64,000 bases of DNA from the NCBI RefSeq assembly GCF_013032445.1, contig NZ_WQCA01000013.1, positions 32,557 through 96,556 on the forward strand, given 5' to 3'. Below are positions 8,697-17,185 of the stretch, piece by piece; position 1 is the first letter of the stretch; each line of letters begins with the position of its first letter. A program made the translations under genes and the position numbers. This stretch comes from Ruegeria arenilitoris (GTDB lineage: Bacteria > Pseudomonadota > Alphaproteobacteria > Rhodobacterales > Rhodobacteraceae). The notes under the pieces are model-generated. The model did not search any database. It saw nothing but the letters and a program-made list of their open reading frames with translations, and was not told the origin of the DNA.

Positions 8697-9773
8697 TTAC
8701 GTTTCACAATCGCATTCGACCGGGTCGAGTATCGGAACAGATGCCTTAACGCTATTCATTTCACGGGCGCGAAACTCTGACGGTGTTTGACCCGTCCATT
8801 TCTTGAAGGCCCGTGTCATGGCCGTCGCGTCAGAGTATCCCAAATGATCAGCGATTTCGCCCACCGACAATTCAGACTTGGAAAGCAGATGTTTCGCCTG
8901 GTCACATTTGGCTTCGATGACGATGCGCGACAGTGATGTCCCATAGGCAGCAAGCCGTCGGTTGAGAACCGCGCCTCGAAAACCGCATGCCTTGGCGAGC
9001 GCCGTAGCCGACAAGTCCGTGCGCCCGACCCTTGAGTTGGCAACGCTTTGGATCGAACTCAACAAGTCTGTAGGTACAGGGTTTTTTTCGTCCTGAGTGG
9101 TCAACACGTACTCGGTCGCGGTTCGGTTAACCAGTTCAAACAAAAGCCAGGCACTTGGGAAGCGGATGGAATACCCGTCTGAGCCCGCACCTACCGCCCG
9201 GATACCGTAGAAGTAAGACGGGAGCAGATCAGGACGGTTCACACGCACAAGAACCTTATTTGCTTCCCAACGCTGACCTGCGGTTTCATGCAGCAACGTA
9301 GCCCATCGGCTGATCTGAAACGCATCCATATAGGCGGGCGAACAGCATGGCGTGAACCTGCGTTTGGCGGACAGCACGGCGAACTCTCCAGAGACATCGA
9401 GTGTCATGGTGACCGCGTTTGTGTTGTTTCCCGCATGAACGCAAAACCTGGCAATGAAATCGGCCAGCGACTTTGCTACGCGAAAGGCCTGTCCGAATGG
9501 GGATGCAACGGTCGGATCTGAAGTTTGACCAACAAGTGCTGGAAAGTCTGGGGATGTCTTTTGTGCGACGGCTTCAAACACGGCATAGACAGTGTCGTGC
9601 GGAATGAAACAACTCGGAGCGTTCAATTCCGAGAAGGATAGATCGAATTCCGCTAGGAGACTTTCTACAGATTGACCGGATTCTTGAAACGCAAGCAAAA
9701 GCGGCACGATAACCCGCCCGCGTGTAAGCGGCGGTGTTCTGTGTTGAGCATGTGCGTCATGCCCTGTCATCAT
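8697..9773 (-). CDS. AraC-family regulator (OruR/arabinose_bd type)
   Basis: A 358-residue AraC-family activator with the long N-terminal ligand domain of the OruR/GliR group (LLAFQESGQSVESLLAEFDL, FPALVGQ) and a C-terminal double HTH with the hallmark GYSDATAMTRAFKKWTGQTP. It is divergent from the tandem DUF1254 operon, the most likely target. A direct repeat with a 21-bp period at 9860-9887 lies about 90 bp upstream of this gene's start and fits an AraC-type binding site. The effector is unknown. Confidence 0.9.
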   Translation of the reverse strand: MMTGHDAHAQHRTPPLTRGRVIVPLLLAFQESGQSVESLLAEFDLSFSELNAPSCFIPHDTVYAVFEAVAQKTSPDFPALVGQTSDPTVASPFGQAFRVAKSLADFIARFCVHAGNNTNAVTMTLDVSGEFAVLSAKRRFTPCCSPAYMDAFQISRWATLLHETAGQRWEANKVLVRVNRPDLLPSYFYGIRAVGAGSDGYSIRFPSAWLLFELVNRTATEYVLTTQDEKNPVPTDLLSSIQSVANSRVGRTDLSATALAKACGFRGAVLNRRLAAYGTSLSRIVIEAKCDQAKHLLSKSELSVGEIADHLGYSDATAMTRAFKKWTGQTPSEFRAREMNSVKASVPILDPVECDCET

Positions 9774-10249
9774 AGCTCCTTAAGACCCCGCAATTGAAAG
9801 GTCGGGCACGTCAAGCATAGACCAGCGCGGCTCTGTGTCCCTGACCTGCGTCAAAGCGGAAGTCACTTTTTGAGGTAAAAAAGTCAGGTGCCCGCTGGTA
9901 GGGGCTCAATCGAATTGAACCACGCTACCCGCAGAGAGTGCGCTCTAAGAGATTGACATCACCACACGAATAATAGGACCGCCGTCGGGTCAATATGCAA
10001 AGAGAGTTTCTAGTTGTTGGCCGAAACGCTATCGCTACCTGTCATTTTTAACCAGTTTTCGGAAGCGGTCGCTCCAATCTGTCAGGGCATACATTCGAAC
10101 TTTGTGGTTTGTTGGAGAGAGATGGCCAAGGCTCCAATTGTAGCATTTTAAAAAACAACAAAATGAGAGGCGTGAGAATGCGCTTTTGATCAGGTGCCGG
10201 GACCATCAAGCAATGCATTTCTGTAATTGGCTAGTGGAGCGGGCAAACT
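9774..10249. other. divergent promoter region between AraC gene and DUF1254 operon
   Basis: A 476-bp gap with no recognisable gene. It contains the AAGTCA direct repeat listed separately. The operon start at 10250 is preceded by GGAGCGGGCAAACT, a weak ribosome site. No other structure stood out. Confidence 0.5.
9860..9887. promoter_or_regulatory. candidate AraC-type operator, two AAGTCA half-sites 21 bp apart
   Basis: AAGTCAC begins at 9860 and AAGTCAG begins at 9881, an exact 21-bp period (two helical turns) with an AT-rich spacer. AraC-family proteins commonly bind direct repeats with this spacing. The location between an AraC gene and a divergent operon supports the assignment. Binding is inference. 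Confidence 0.5.
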
Positions 10250-11305
10250 ATGAATCTCACGCACAAACGCTGGAAACTTGCTGCTTTAGCTGTCCTGATT
10301 GGAAGCACAGCGACCGCTCAGAGCTTTGATACCACGGTCGATGCACTTGCTGAGACATATGAAGTGCCCATTACCATAAACAACTTTGTTCGGGCTGCTA
10401 CAGACAATGAACTGAAGACGTACAATGGCCTGGCCGGAGGCGTAAATCAGTTCTTTCACTTCAAAGAACCCACCCCCATCGACAATCAGCCCACCATTCG
10501 GATGAATCGCGACACACTCTACAGCGTTGCGGTTATTGATATCAGCCAAGGCGCAACCTTGACTCTGCCCGATGTGGGCGACCGATACATGACGACGATG
10601 GTGGTCAATCAGGATCATTTCATCAATGAAGTGTTCGACGGTGGCGGTGTGTTCCAGCTTGACATGGGTACATTCCATACCCCCTACGTACTTGTTTTCA
10701 TGAGAATACTGGTGGATGCCGAGAACCCCAAGGATGTTGCGGCGGTCAATGCAATTCAGGACGGGTTCACCATTGATGCTGCCTCCGCAACGCCCTTCGA
10801 AATGCCCAATTACGACGCGGAGAGCTTTGAGGCGCTGCGCCAAGCCGCAATTGAGCTGGGCAGGTTCGCCACAGACAGCGTCCGGACTTTTGGTAAGGCA
10901 GATCATGTAGACCCATTACGCCATTTCCTTGGCACAGCAGTCGGCTTTGGTGGGCTGCCAGAAGACGAGGCCTTTTATCTTAATATCGAGCCCGGCCTGC
11001 CGCTTGGGGAATACAAAATCCAGGTCCCGGCGGATGTGCCAGTGAACGCATTCTGGTCCGTGAGCCTTTATAATGCAGACGGGTTTTTTGAACTCAATTC
11101 CCTCGACACGTATGTGGTCAACTCGGTCTCAGGCACCAAGAATGACGATGGCAGTGTGACCGTGCACTTCGGCGGTTGCAACGACGGACGTGTGAACTGT
11201 CTCCCGATCATGGATGGCTGGAACTATGCCGTGCGCCTTTATCAGCCGGGCCCAGAGGTCATCGACGGAAGCTGGGTCTTCCCCTCCGTAGAACCCGCAA
11301 ACTGA
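10250..11305 (+). CDS. secreted DUF1254/DUF1214 protein, first of tandem pair
   Basis: A 351-residue protein with a signal peptide (cleavage near TATAQ). The DUF1254 N-terminal part contains DNQPTIRMNRDTLYS and RYMTTMVVNQDHF. The DUF1214 C-terminal part contains VNAFWSVSLYNADGFF and ends with a WNYAVRLYQP segment. A Cys pair in FGGCNDGRVNCLP is conserved in the next gene and may form a disulfide in the periplasm. The family is widespread and its biochemical role is unsettled. The second gene follows 17 bp downstream and is clearly a paralogue, so this is a tandem duplication within an operon. Confidence 0.9.
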   Translation: MNLTHKRWKLAALAVLIGSTATAQSFDTTVDALAETYEVPITINNFVRAATDNELKTYNGLAGGVNQFFHFKEPTPIDNQPTIRMNRDTLYSVAVIDISQGATLTLPDVGDRYMTTMVVNQDHFINEVFDGGGVFQLDMGTFHTPYVLVFMRILVDAENPKDVAAVNAIQDGFTIDAASATPFEMPNYDAESFEALRQAAIELGRFATDSVRTFGKADHVDPLRHFLGTAVGFGGLPEDEAFYLNIEPGLPLGEYKIQVPADVPVNAFWSVSLYNADGFFELNSLDTYVVNSVSGTKNDDGSVTVHFGGCNDGRVNCLPIMDGWNYAVRLYQPGPEVIDGSWVFPSVEPAN

Positions 11306-11322
11306 ACAACAGGATGCTTACG

Positions 11323-12333
11323 ATGAAAAAGCTTCTTCTGACAGTCGCGCTTACACTCCCGACAGGCGTTTGGGCCGAAGACATGGTCGATGTGACCGTC
11401 GACACCCTTGTGCGCGCCGAGACAGATCACATGTTTCGGACCAACATGGCCAATCTCGGCCTCGCTGTTGGCGAATTGGGGCATATGCGCGAAGCCACCA
11501 CACCGGATAACCAGCCCGTCATCCGCATGAACCAGGACACGCTCTACTCCGGCATTCTGCTGGATTTGAGCGAACCCGTCGAAGTGACACTGCCTAAAGC
11601 GGATGGCCGCTATATCTCGATGCATGTCATCAATCAGGACCACTTCATGTATGCCGAGGCAGAGCCCGGCACGTATCAAATCACACAGGAAGACCTTGGT
11701 ACGCGCTTTGGTTTCATCGCGTTTCGCACATTCGTCGATGTGACTGACCCGGATGATATTGCCGCCGCGCAAGCGGCACAGGATGGAATTGTCGTCAGCG
11801 GCGGTGGAACGGGCCCGTTTGACGCGCCCAACTGGAACACCGAACAACTTGCCACTGCGCGTCAGGCGATAAACGATTTATCCTTGCTGGGCACCGATTC
11901 AGCCCGCGCCTTTGGCAGAACAAAGGACGAGATTGATCCGGTTCAGTTTCTGGTCGGTGCGTTCTCGGGTTGGGGCGGTCTTCCGCCTGAGGCCGCGATC
12001 TATCTGTTGGACGCGGTCGATCAGAATGACGGCGAAACACCGCATGCGGTAACCGTCAAGGATGTGCCGGTTCGGGCGTTCTGGTCGGTGACTGTCTATA
12101 ACGGTGACGGCTTTCTGCAAGCCAATGATCTGGGCGTAAACAGCTACAACGGTTACACAGCCGAAGCAGCAGAAGACGGCTCGGTCACGTTGCATTTCGG
12201 TGGGTGCGACGATGGCCGCGTGAACTGTCTGCCGATCACTTCGGGCTGGAACTATGCGATCCGCCTTTATGAGCCGGAGGATGCAATCCTGAACGGCAAT
12301 TGGACCTTCCCGAAGTTGGAGCCGATCAACTAG
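11323..12333 (+). CDS. secreted DUF1254/DUF1214 protein, second of tandem pair
   Basis: A 336-residue paralogue of the preceding protein. The start at 11323 (MKKLLLTVAL) is chosen because AGGA lies 8 nt upstream and it gives a clean signal peptide ending in VWAED; a longer in-frame extension would overlap the first gene. It shares DNQPVIRMNQDTLYS, MHVINQDHF, VRAFWSVTVYNGDGF and the Cys pair GGCDDGRVNCLP. Divergence between the two copies is substantial, so the duplication is old. Function is unknown; export to the periplasm is predicted. Confidence 0.9.
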   Translation: MKKLLLTVALTLPTGVWAEDMVDVTVDTLVRAETDHMFRTNMANLGLAVGELGHMREATTPDNQPVIRMNQDTLYSGILLDLSEPVEVTLPKADGRYISMHVINQDHFMYAEAEPGTYQITQEDLGTRFGFIAFRTFVDVTDPDDIAAAQAAQDGIVVSGGGTGPFDAPNWNTEQLATARQAINDLSLLGTDSARAFGRTKDEIDPVQFLVGAFSGWGGLPPEAAIYLLDAVDQNDGETPHAVTVKDVPVRAFWSVTVYNGDGFLQANDLGVNSYNGYTAEAAEDGSVTLHFGGCDDGRVNCLPITSGWNYAIRLYEPEDAILNGNWTFPKLEPIN

Positions 12334-12373
12334 GCCACTCGCCCAACCTGCATTTCAAAAGGAGTACACGGCT

Positions 12374-13162
12374 ATGCGTCGATCCCATACTCTTATGGGG
12401 CTGCTTTTTGCAGCCAGTGCCGGAACCACAACCGTTGCAGACGAGGCATCCGATCTGGCCCAGGAACTGGCCAACCCGCTTGCGGCAATCGTCTCGGTTC
12501 CGTTTCAATTGAACCATGATGAAAATCTGGGCGTCTCTGATCAGGGCTCGCGCACCACGCTGAACTTTCAACCAGTCGTGCCCTTTCAACTGAACGATGA
12601 CCTTAACCTGATCACCCGAACTATCATTCCTTACATCTGGCAGGAAGACGTTGTGCCGGGCACACGCCAGGAGGGGTTCGGAGATATCCTTTTCTCTGCG
12701 TGGTTCTCGCCAATCGGAACCGGGGACATAACGTGGGGCGTGGGTCCCGTTGTGCGCTTTCCAACCTTTAGCAACGTATCGAGTGATACATGGGCTGCTG
12801 GGATCACCGGCATTGCACTGCGACAGACCGGTCCGTGGACCTATGGTGCGCTGGCCAATCATCTGTGGGATCTAGAAAGCAACCCCGACACCCCCACGAA
12901 TGTGAGTTTTGTCCAGCCCTTTCTTGCTTATTCCACCGAAGGCGCGTGGACCTATTCGCTGCAAAGCGAAAGCGCCTATGACTGGGAAACTGATGCCTGG
13001 GCTGTGCCTATAAACGCTTCGGTCTCCAAGCTGGTCCAATGGGGGGCGCTGCCGGTCAATCTGCAAGCGGGGGCGGGCTATTGGCTCGAAGCGCCCGAAG
13101 TGGGTGCCGAAGGCGTTCGCTTGCGTTTGCAGGCTCAGGTCGTCTTGCCCAGAGGGCGCTGA
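12374..13162 (+). CDS. outer-membrane transporter-like protein
   Basis: A 262-residue protein with a signal peptide (ending near TVADE). It then has the family signature LANPLAAIVSVPFQLN, the strand pairs LNFQPVVPFQLNDDLNLITRTIIPYIWQ and GFGDILFSAWFSP, and GPWTYGALANHLW. This matches a widespread OMP-like family often labelled transporter or, wrongly, neuromedin U. Barrel strands are obvious but the substrate is unknown. It follows the DUF1254 pair by 40 bp and probably belongs to the same operon, suggesting those periplasmic proteins act on something passing through this channel. AAAGGAG precedes the start. Confidence 0.8.
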   Translation: MRRSHTLMGLLFAASAGTTTVADEASDLAQELANPLAAIVSVPFQLNHDENLGVSDQGSRTTLNFQPVVPFQLNDDLNLITRTIIPYIWQEDVVPGTRQEGFGDILFSAWFSPIGTGDITWGVGPVVRFPTFSNVSSDTWAAGITGIALRQTGPWTYGALANHLWDLESNPDTPTNVSFVQPFLAYSTEGAWTYSLQSESAYDWETDAWAVPINASVSKLVQWGALPVNLQAGAGYWLEAPEVGAEGVRLRLQAQVVLPRGR

Positions 13163-13211
13163 CGTTTGGCTGAAGAACTTTTTATGAAACGTCGAAAATA
13201 GGGAGGTCTTG

Positions 13212-13676
13212 ATGGCCGATCAGATGCAACGCAATGCGCAAGCGCATGTCGAGCTTGACCCTGACCATTAGGATCTGATTGTCAGAAGCTGCAATCGGCT
13301 CATTCGACACGCCGTTCGGGTGATGTCTTTGTTCATGGTCGTTGTGATCGGATTTGCCGTCATCGACGCCGGTTACTCGTTCTACATCAAGCTTGTAAGT
13401 CCACCGGTCCTGATTCTTGACGTCAGTGTTCTGTTGGAGGTTTTTGCGGCCGCGCTTGTTGTGCTGATCGCTATCGAGATTTACACGAATGTCACGCTCT
13501 ACCTGACGGCCGATGTCATACATGTGAAGCTGGTAGTTGCAACTGCCCTGATGGCCGTTGCCAGAAAGGTCATTACACTCGATACGACGGACCTGGAGCC
13601 GCTTTATTTCGTTGGGTATTCTGGACTCGGTCTGGCGTTTGGTGTCACGTATTGGTTGCTGTGGCGTGGCAAGTAG
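13212..13676 (+). pseudogene. PsiE-family membrane protein interrupted by in-frame amber codon
   Basis: The ribosome site GGGAGG sits 6 nt before the ATG at 13212, and the frame from there encodes a charged N-terminus. It hits TAG at codon 20 (13269-13271), then continues in the same frame through about four hydrophobic helices (VMSLFMVVVIGFAVIDAGYS, VLLEVFAAALVVLIAIEIY and others) to 13676. The C-terminal 119 residues match phosphate-starvation-inducible PsiE-like proteins. Translation could restart at GTG 13320 or ATG 13323, but neither has a good ribosome site. I read it as a recent nonsense mutation; a sequencing error or reinitiation would be alternatives. Confidence 0.7.
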
Positions 13677-14159
13677 ATATTTCAAAGGACGCCTGTATCG
13701 ACGCTGGCATAAGCGAGATCGCCGACATTAGTGTTTTTTTGAAGCCGCAATCGCCTCCTTATTCAGCCAAAGAAGAAACGCTCGAAAATCTTAAAGAAAT
13801 CCGGAAGCAGACCTTGGCACCTGCCCGGTGAAAGTTCCCTTTGTCCGCTGTTCAGACCTCTGGAAACGCGTCGATATCGCTGGCGCAGCGAATGTCCGGT
13901 TCGGGGAAGCTGCGCTGCAGCGCCTCACTAAGCCACGAAGGTCCGGTATGGGCCGCGGGCTGCCTTTTCCAACCCGAAGCGGACTTCGCGAACCATCTTC
14001 TGCGTGAAAAGGGAAAACTGGAAGCCGACTCGCAGCCGATTTGTCAGCACTATGCTTCAACAAGGAAATTCCCCTATCTGATGGCAGGCTGAGGCACAAC
14101 CTGGGATCTGGACAAAATGGCACGTGCGACGGGTCGCAAGGCGATATAGTGATCAGAAG

Positions 14160-14288
14160 ATGGACAGTGTATTCGCGCAGTGTTCAAACACGTTCGCGCC
14201 TATTTGGTCACGAAACCTTCGGGCAATCTGGATCTTTGTTCCGGTCTGGCCCGTACTCTACATCGTGATCGCCTGGATAGGTCGGTAG
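14160..14288 (+). CDS. possible 42-residue single-helix membrane peptide
   Basis: The frame encodes 42 residues with a basic turn (WSRNLRAIW) and a C-terminal hydrophobic helix IFVPVWPVLYIVIAWIG. The ribosome site is weak (AGAAG overlapping the start). It lies in a region of repeats and IS debris, so it may be accidental. No homologue is known to me. Confidence 0.2.
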   Translation: MDSVFAQCSNTFAPIWSRNLRAIWIFVPVWPVLYIVIAWIGR

Positions 14289-14374
14289 CAGTAGGAGGCA
14301 GGCAAAATGTCTGTAGCGGTGAAGCTTGCTTGGACGCAACTTGAATGGAATGTCCAGTAAATGCCACCTTTCAT

Positions 14375-14535
14375 GTCTAGATCCGCAACCACGTTTACTA
14401 AGAGCGATCCCTCTCTAGCCAGGACACCCTTGTGCAGACGCGTTCCGCCGCTGCTGCCGAATGGCGCGAACTCGGTGCCGGACACAGGACGGCTTTGCTA
14501 GCCTCGCTGAGACAGCTTTGAATTCCTCAGAGCGT
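14375..14535 (+). pseudogene. 3' remnant of an IS6-family transposase gene and IS end
   Basis: The DNA aligns with the 3' end of the intact-length IS6 copies at 23.7 and 56.2 kb. The translated trace reads RSLSSRDTLVQTRSAAAAEW, against RSLTSRDTFKLTRTAALAEW in the 23.7-kb copy, and is followed by a degraded right terminus (CTGAGACAGCTTTGAATT). The 5' part of the element is absent. It is the most diverged of the IS6 traces in the window. Confidence 0.6.
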
Positions 14536-14622
14536 GATGCTGCAGTCCGGTCAGAGTAGATTGTGCCGGGAATTTCAGTTTGCTAACGTCAGACACGCGC
14601 TGGGGAGGGCGTATACACCTAT

Positions 14623-15705
14623 ATGCTGGACTATTCGCACAACGCCTGGCTTGTGGCGGCCTCTTTGGCGGTGGCGCTGATGGCCGGATTCACCGGCCTT
14701 TATCTGACGCATGGCGCGTCCCGCCTGGATAGCCAACGCCGCAAGTTTGTCGTTGCTCTGGCTGCGGTCATTCTGGGTGGCGGTATCTGGTCGATGCATT
14801 TCGTTGCCATGCTGGGCCTGCAGCTGCCGATACTGTTTTACTACGACGCCCTGATCACTCTGATCTCTGCGCTTGTAGCGATCCTGATGGTTGGGCTGGC
14901 GCTGCTGTTGCTGCATTTCCGTCCGCGTACGCCTCAGACGATGATCGGATCGGGGGTGATCGTTGGGCTGGGTATCGTGGTGATGCATTACATTGGCATG
15001 GCCGGAATGCAGTTATGCCGCCCCGTGTACAGTGTTTTGGACGTGGCTCTGGCGACTTTGGCGTCGGTGATCCTGTCGGTCGCGGCCATTTGGGTTGCTT
15101 ACGGTAACCGTACGCAACGCAATATTCTATTGGGCACAGTTTGCTTTGGGTTGGCCGTGTTTACTATGCACTTTGTGGCTACCGGTCTGACCGACTTTGT
15201 GGCAATCGACACCGCCGGCGGCGCGGGGCCCGCGCTGGACAATCAGGTTTTGGCGATGGGAGTCACAGTCTCTGTTTTCTTGATCTGCGGAGCTTTTCTG
15301 CTGACCGGGATCTCGTTCATCGAACCGAAGGAAAAGCTGGTACCCGAAAACACGCTGGAACCCACAACCCTGCGCGCCGGAGTTCCGTTCGAGCGTGAAG
15401 GCCAGACATATTTCACGGAACCCGCCAGCATTGCCGCCATCCGGGCCGAGGGGCATTATACTGTTCTCTATATGGGTGCTGAAAAACTATTCTGTCCATG
15501 GTCGATCACCGAGGCTGAAAACCGCCTGAAACCGGACGGTTTTTTGCGCGCCCATCGCAGCTATCTGGTGAATCCCAAACACGTCTCTAGCTTTGAACGT
15601 CACAAGGACAACGGTACCTGTTATTTTGACGGTGTCGACGCGTTGGCCAAAGTGCCAGTCAGCCGGTCCCGACTGACGGATATTCGCGAGGCTTTAGGCC
15701 TCTGA
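14623..15705 (+). CDS. MHYT sensor - LytTR DNA-binding membrane regulator (CoxC/CoxH type)
   Basis: A 360-residue protein. Residues about 1-235 form seven hydrophobic helices carrying three MHYT-like motifs (SMHFVAML, VMHYIGMAG, TMHFVATGL), the membrane sensor domain proposed to bind a metal and sense diatomic gas or redox. Residues about 258-358 are a LytTR DNA-binding domain (AIRAEGHYTVLYMG, FLRAHRSYLVNP, VPVSRSRLTDIREAL). The same MHYT-LytTR fusion is found in CoxC and CoxH of Oligotropha carboxidovorans. Its position 138 bp before coxM makes it the likely regulator of the CO dehydrogenase genes. A GGAGGG ribosome site is rather far from the ATG (about 13 nt). I cannot decide between the CoxC and CoxH names. 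Confidence 0.85.
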   Translation: MLDYSHNAWLVAASLAVALMAGFTGLYLTHGASRLDSQRRKFVVALAAVILGGGIWSMHFVAMLGLQLPILFYYDALITLISALVAILMVGLALLLLHFRPRTPQTMIGSGVIVGLGIVVMHYIGMAGMQLCRPVYSVLDVALATLASVILSVAAIWVAYGNRTQRNILLGTVCFGLAVFTMHFVATGLTDFVAIDTAGGAGPALDNQVLAMGVTVSVFLICGAFLLTGISFIEPKEKLVPENTLEPTTLRAGVPFEREGQTYFTEPASIAAIRAEGHYTVLYMGAEKLFCPWSITEAENRLKPDGFLRAHRSYLVNPKHVSSFERHKDNGTCYFDGVDALAKVPVSRSRLTDIREALGL

Positions 15706-15737
15706 TCGCAGTTCGTGCAGCCTATTCGCATTTCGTG
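15706..15737 (+). promoter_or_regulatory. candidate LytTR binding site upstream of coxM
   Basis: A 12-nt direct repeat, TCGCAGTTCGTG at 15706-15717 and TCGCATTTCGTG at 15726-15737, differs at one base and has a 20-bp period. LytTR proteins bind imperfect direct repeats about two helical turns apart. The repeat starts directly after the stop of the LytTR regulator gene and ends 106 nt before coxM. Its role as the CO-responsive operator is inference. Confidence 0.5.
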
Positions 15738-15843
15738 AATCAAGCCGCGCGACCTGTTCCCGATCGCTGGAAGCCTTAAGTCACACATTCTTTCCTTACC
15801 TCAGGTCCCCCAAGGCATAACGCTCGGACCCAGGGAGGAAAAA

Positions 15844-16677
15844 ATGATACCAGCCGGTTTTGAGTATCACCGGCCAGGCGATATCGCCTCGGCCATCGGC
15901 ATTCTGCAAGAACATGGAGACGAGGCGCGCGTGATCGCAGGTGGGCACAGTCTGATCCCGATGATGAAGCTGCGTATGGCTGAGATGGGCCATCTGGTTG
16001 ACTTGCAGGCGATAGACGAACTGAAGGGCGTCGAGATCGGGACTGACACAGTGTCCTTGGGTGCGATGGTCACTCAACACGAACTTATCACGCATGACGG
16101 TTTGGCCACCACTATTCCGTTGATCCGCGAAGCTGCTTTGCAGATCGCTGATCCGCAGGTGCGCTATGTGGGTACAGTCGGTGGCAATGTTGCCAATGGC
16201 GATCCGGGCAACGATATGCCGGGGCTGATGCAATGCCTGAATGCGACGTTTGAGTTGTCCGGTCCCGATGGTAATCGCAACGTTGCGGCGCGTGATTTCT
16301 ATGAGGCCGCTTACTTCACCGCCCGCGAAGATGAGGAAATCCTGACGCGTATCTCGATTCCGGTCCCCGGATCTGGCGTAGGGCAGGCTTACGAAAAGCA
16401 AAAACGTAAGATAGGCGACTACGCGACCGCTGCCGCTGCAGTGATGGTTGGAAATGGCATGGCGTCAGTTGCGATGACCAATCTGGCCGACACACCCGTC
16501 TGGTCCGAAAGTGCGAGTAGTGCTTTGGCGGGTGGTGATGTCGAAGGCTGCGTGTCGGCAATGCTCGACGCGATCGACCCAGTGGCTGACAACCGCGGCC
16601 CCGTCGAATTCAAAAAACACGTGGCCGCCGTGATGCTGCGCCGCGCCATCGAACGTGCGCAAAGCCGCGCGGGCTGA
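15844..16677 (+). CDS. coxM: aerobic CO dehydrogenase, FAD-binding medium subunit
   Basis: A 277-residue flavoprotein subunit of the CoxM/XDH-FAD family. FAD-binding motifs are [18 protein letters not shown] (residues about 36-53) and [17 protein letters not shown] (about 116-132), both as in characterised CoxM. It passes electrons from the 2Fe-2S clusters of CoxS to quinone on the cytoplasmic side of the membrane. GGGAGG before the ATG gives a strong start. It is the first structural gene in the order M-S-L, which is typical of form I CO dehydrogenase operons. Confidence 0.95.
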   Translation: MIPAGFEYHRPGDIASAIGILQEHGDEARVIAGGHSLIPMMKLRMAEMGHLVDLQAIDELKGVEIGTDTVSLGAMVTQHELITHDGLATTIPLIREAALQIADPQVRYVGTVGGNVANGDPGNDMPGLMQCLNATFELSGPDGNRNVAARDFYEAAYFTAREDEEILTRISIPVPGSGVGQAYEKQKRKIGDYATAAAAVMVGNGMASVAMTNLADTPVWSESASSALAGGDVEGCVSAMLDAIDPVADNRGPVEFKKHVAAVMLRRAIERAQSRAG

Positions 16678-16690
16678 GGGAGGAACACTC

Positions 16691-17185
16691 ATGTCGAAGA
16701 TGCACGTAAAACTCACCGTGAACGGCAAGCAGGTCGAAGGTCTGGCCGAGCCGCGCACGCTGTTGATCCACTTCCTGCGGGAAGATCTTAAAATTACCGG
16801 TCCTCATATTGGGTGCGAGACCAGCCATTGTGGCGCCTGCACCGTGGATATCGACGGTAAATCTGTCAAATCCTGCACAACTTTCGTAGCGCAAGTAAAC
16901 GGTGCTGATATCACCACCGTCGAGGGGTTGACCAATGACGATGGCAGTCTCGGTGTGTTGCAAGAAATGTTCCGCGAGCATCACGGGCTGCAATGCGGCT
17001 TCTGCACGCCGGGCATGATCACCCGCGCGCATCGCCTGCTGCAGGAAAACCCGAACCCGACCGAGGAAGAAATCCGCTTTGGCATGGCCGGCAACCTGTG
17101 CCGCTGTACTGGGTATCAGAACATCGTCAAGGCGATCTCGGCCTCGGCTGACATGCTGAACGCTCAGAAGGAGGCCGCGGAATGA
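16691..17185 (+). CDS. coxS: aerobic CO dehydrogenase, iron-sulfur small subunit
   Basis: A 164-residue protein with two 2Fe-2S domains. The plant-ferredoxin-like cluster is ligated by [16 protein letters not shown] plus the Cys in KSCTTF. The second helical domain carries CGFCTPGM and CRCTGYQ. Length and spacing match CoxS. The start at 16691 is chosen because GGGAGG lies just upstream; it is 13 bp after coxM. Its stop overlaps the start of coxL by 4 bp, so translation of the two is coupled. Confidence 0.96.
   Translation: MSKMHVKLTVNGKQVEGLAEPRTLLIHFLREDLKITGPHIGCETSHCGACTVDIDGKSVKSCTTFVAQVNGADITTVEGLTNDDGSLGVLQEMFREHHGLQCGFCTPGMITRAHRLLQENPNPTEEEIRFGMAGNLCRCTGYQNIVKAISASADMLNAQKEAAE

Larger units (their letters stand above)
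13677..14622. other. intergenic region with dispersed repeats and IS6 debris
   Basis: About 950 bp without a normal gene. It holds two dispersed-repeat motifs (13891-13913 and 13938-13953, the latter AAGGTCCGGTATGGGC), a 42-codon ORF with one hydrophobic helix (14160-14288), and the decayed 3' end of an IS6-family transposase gene (about 14375-14535). It separates the DUF1254 operon from the cox locus. Confidence 0.6.

Noticed and set aside
13269..13271. TAG in the psiE-like gene as a recoded (pyrrolysine-like) codon
   Set aside because: No recoding context or machinery is seen, and other TAG lesions occur in obviously dead genes nearby; a nonsense mutation is simpler.
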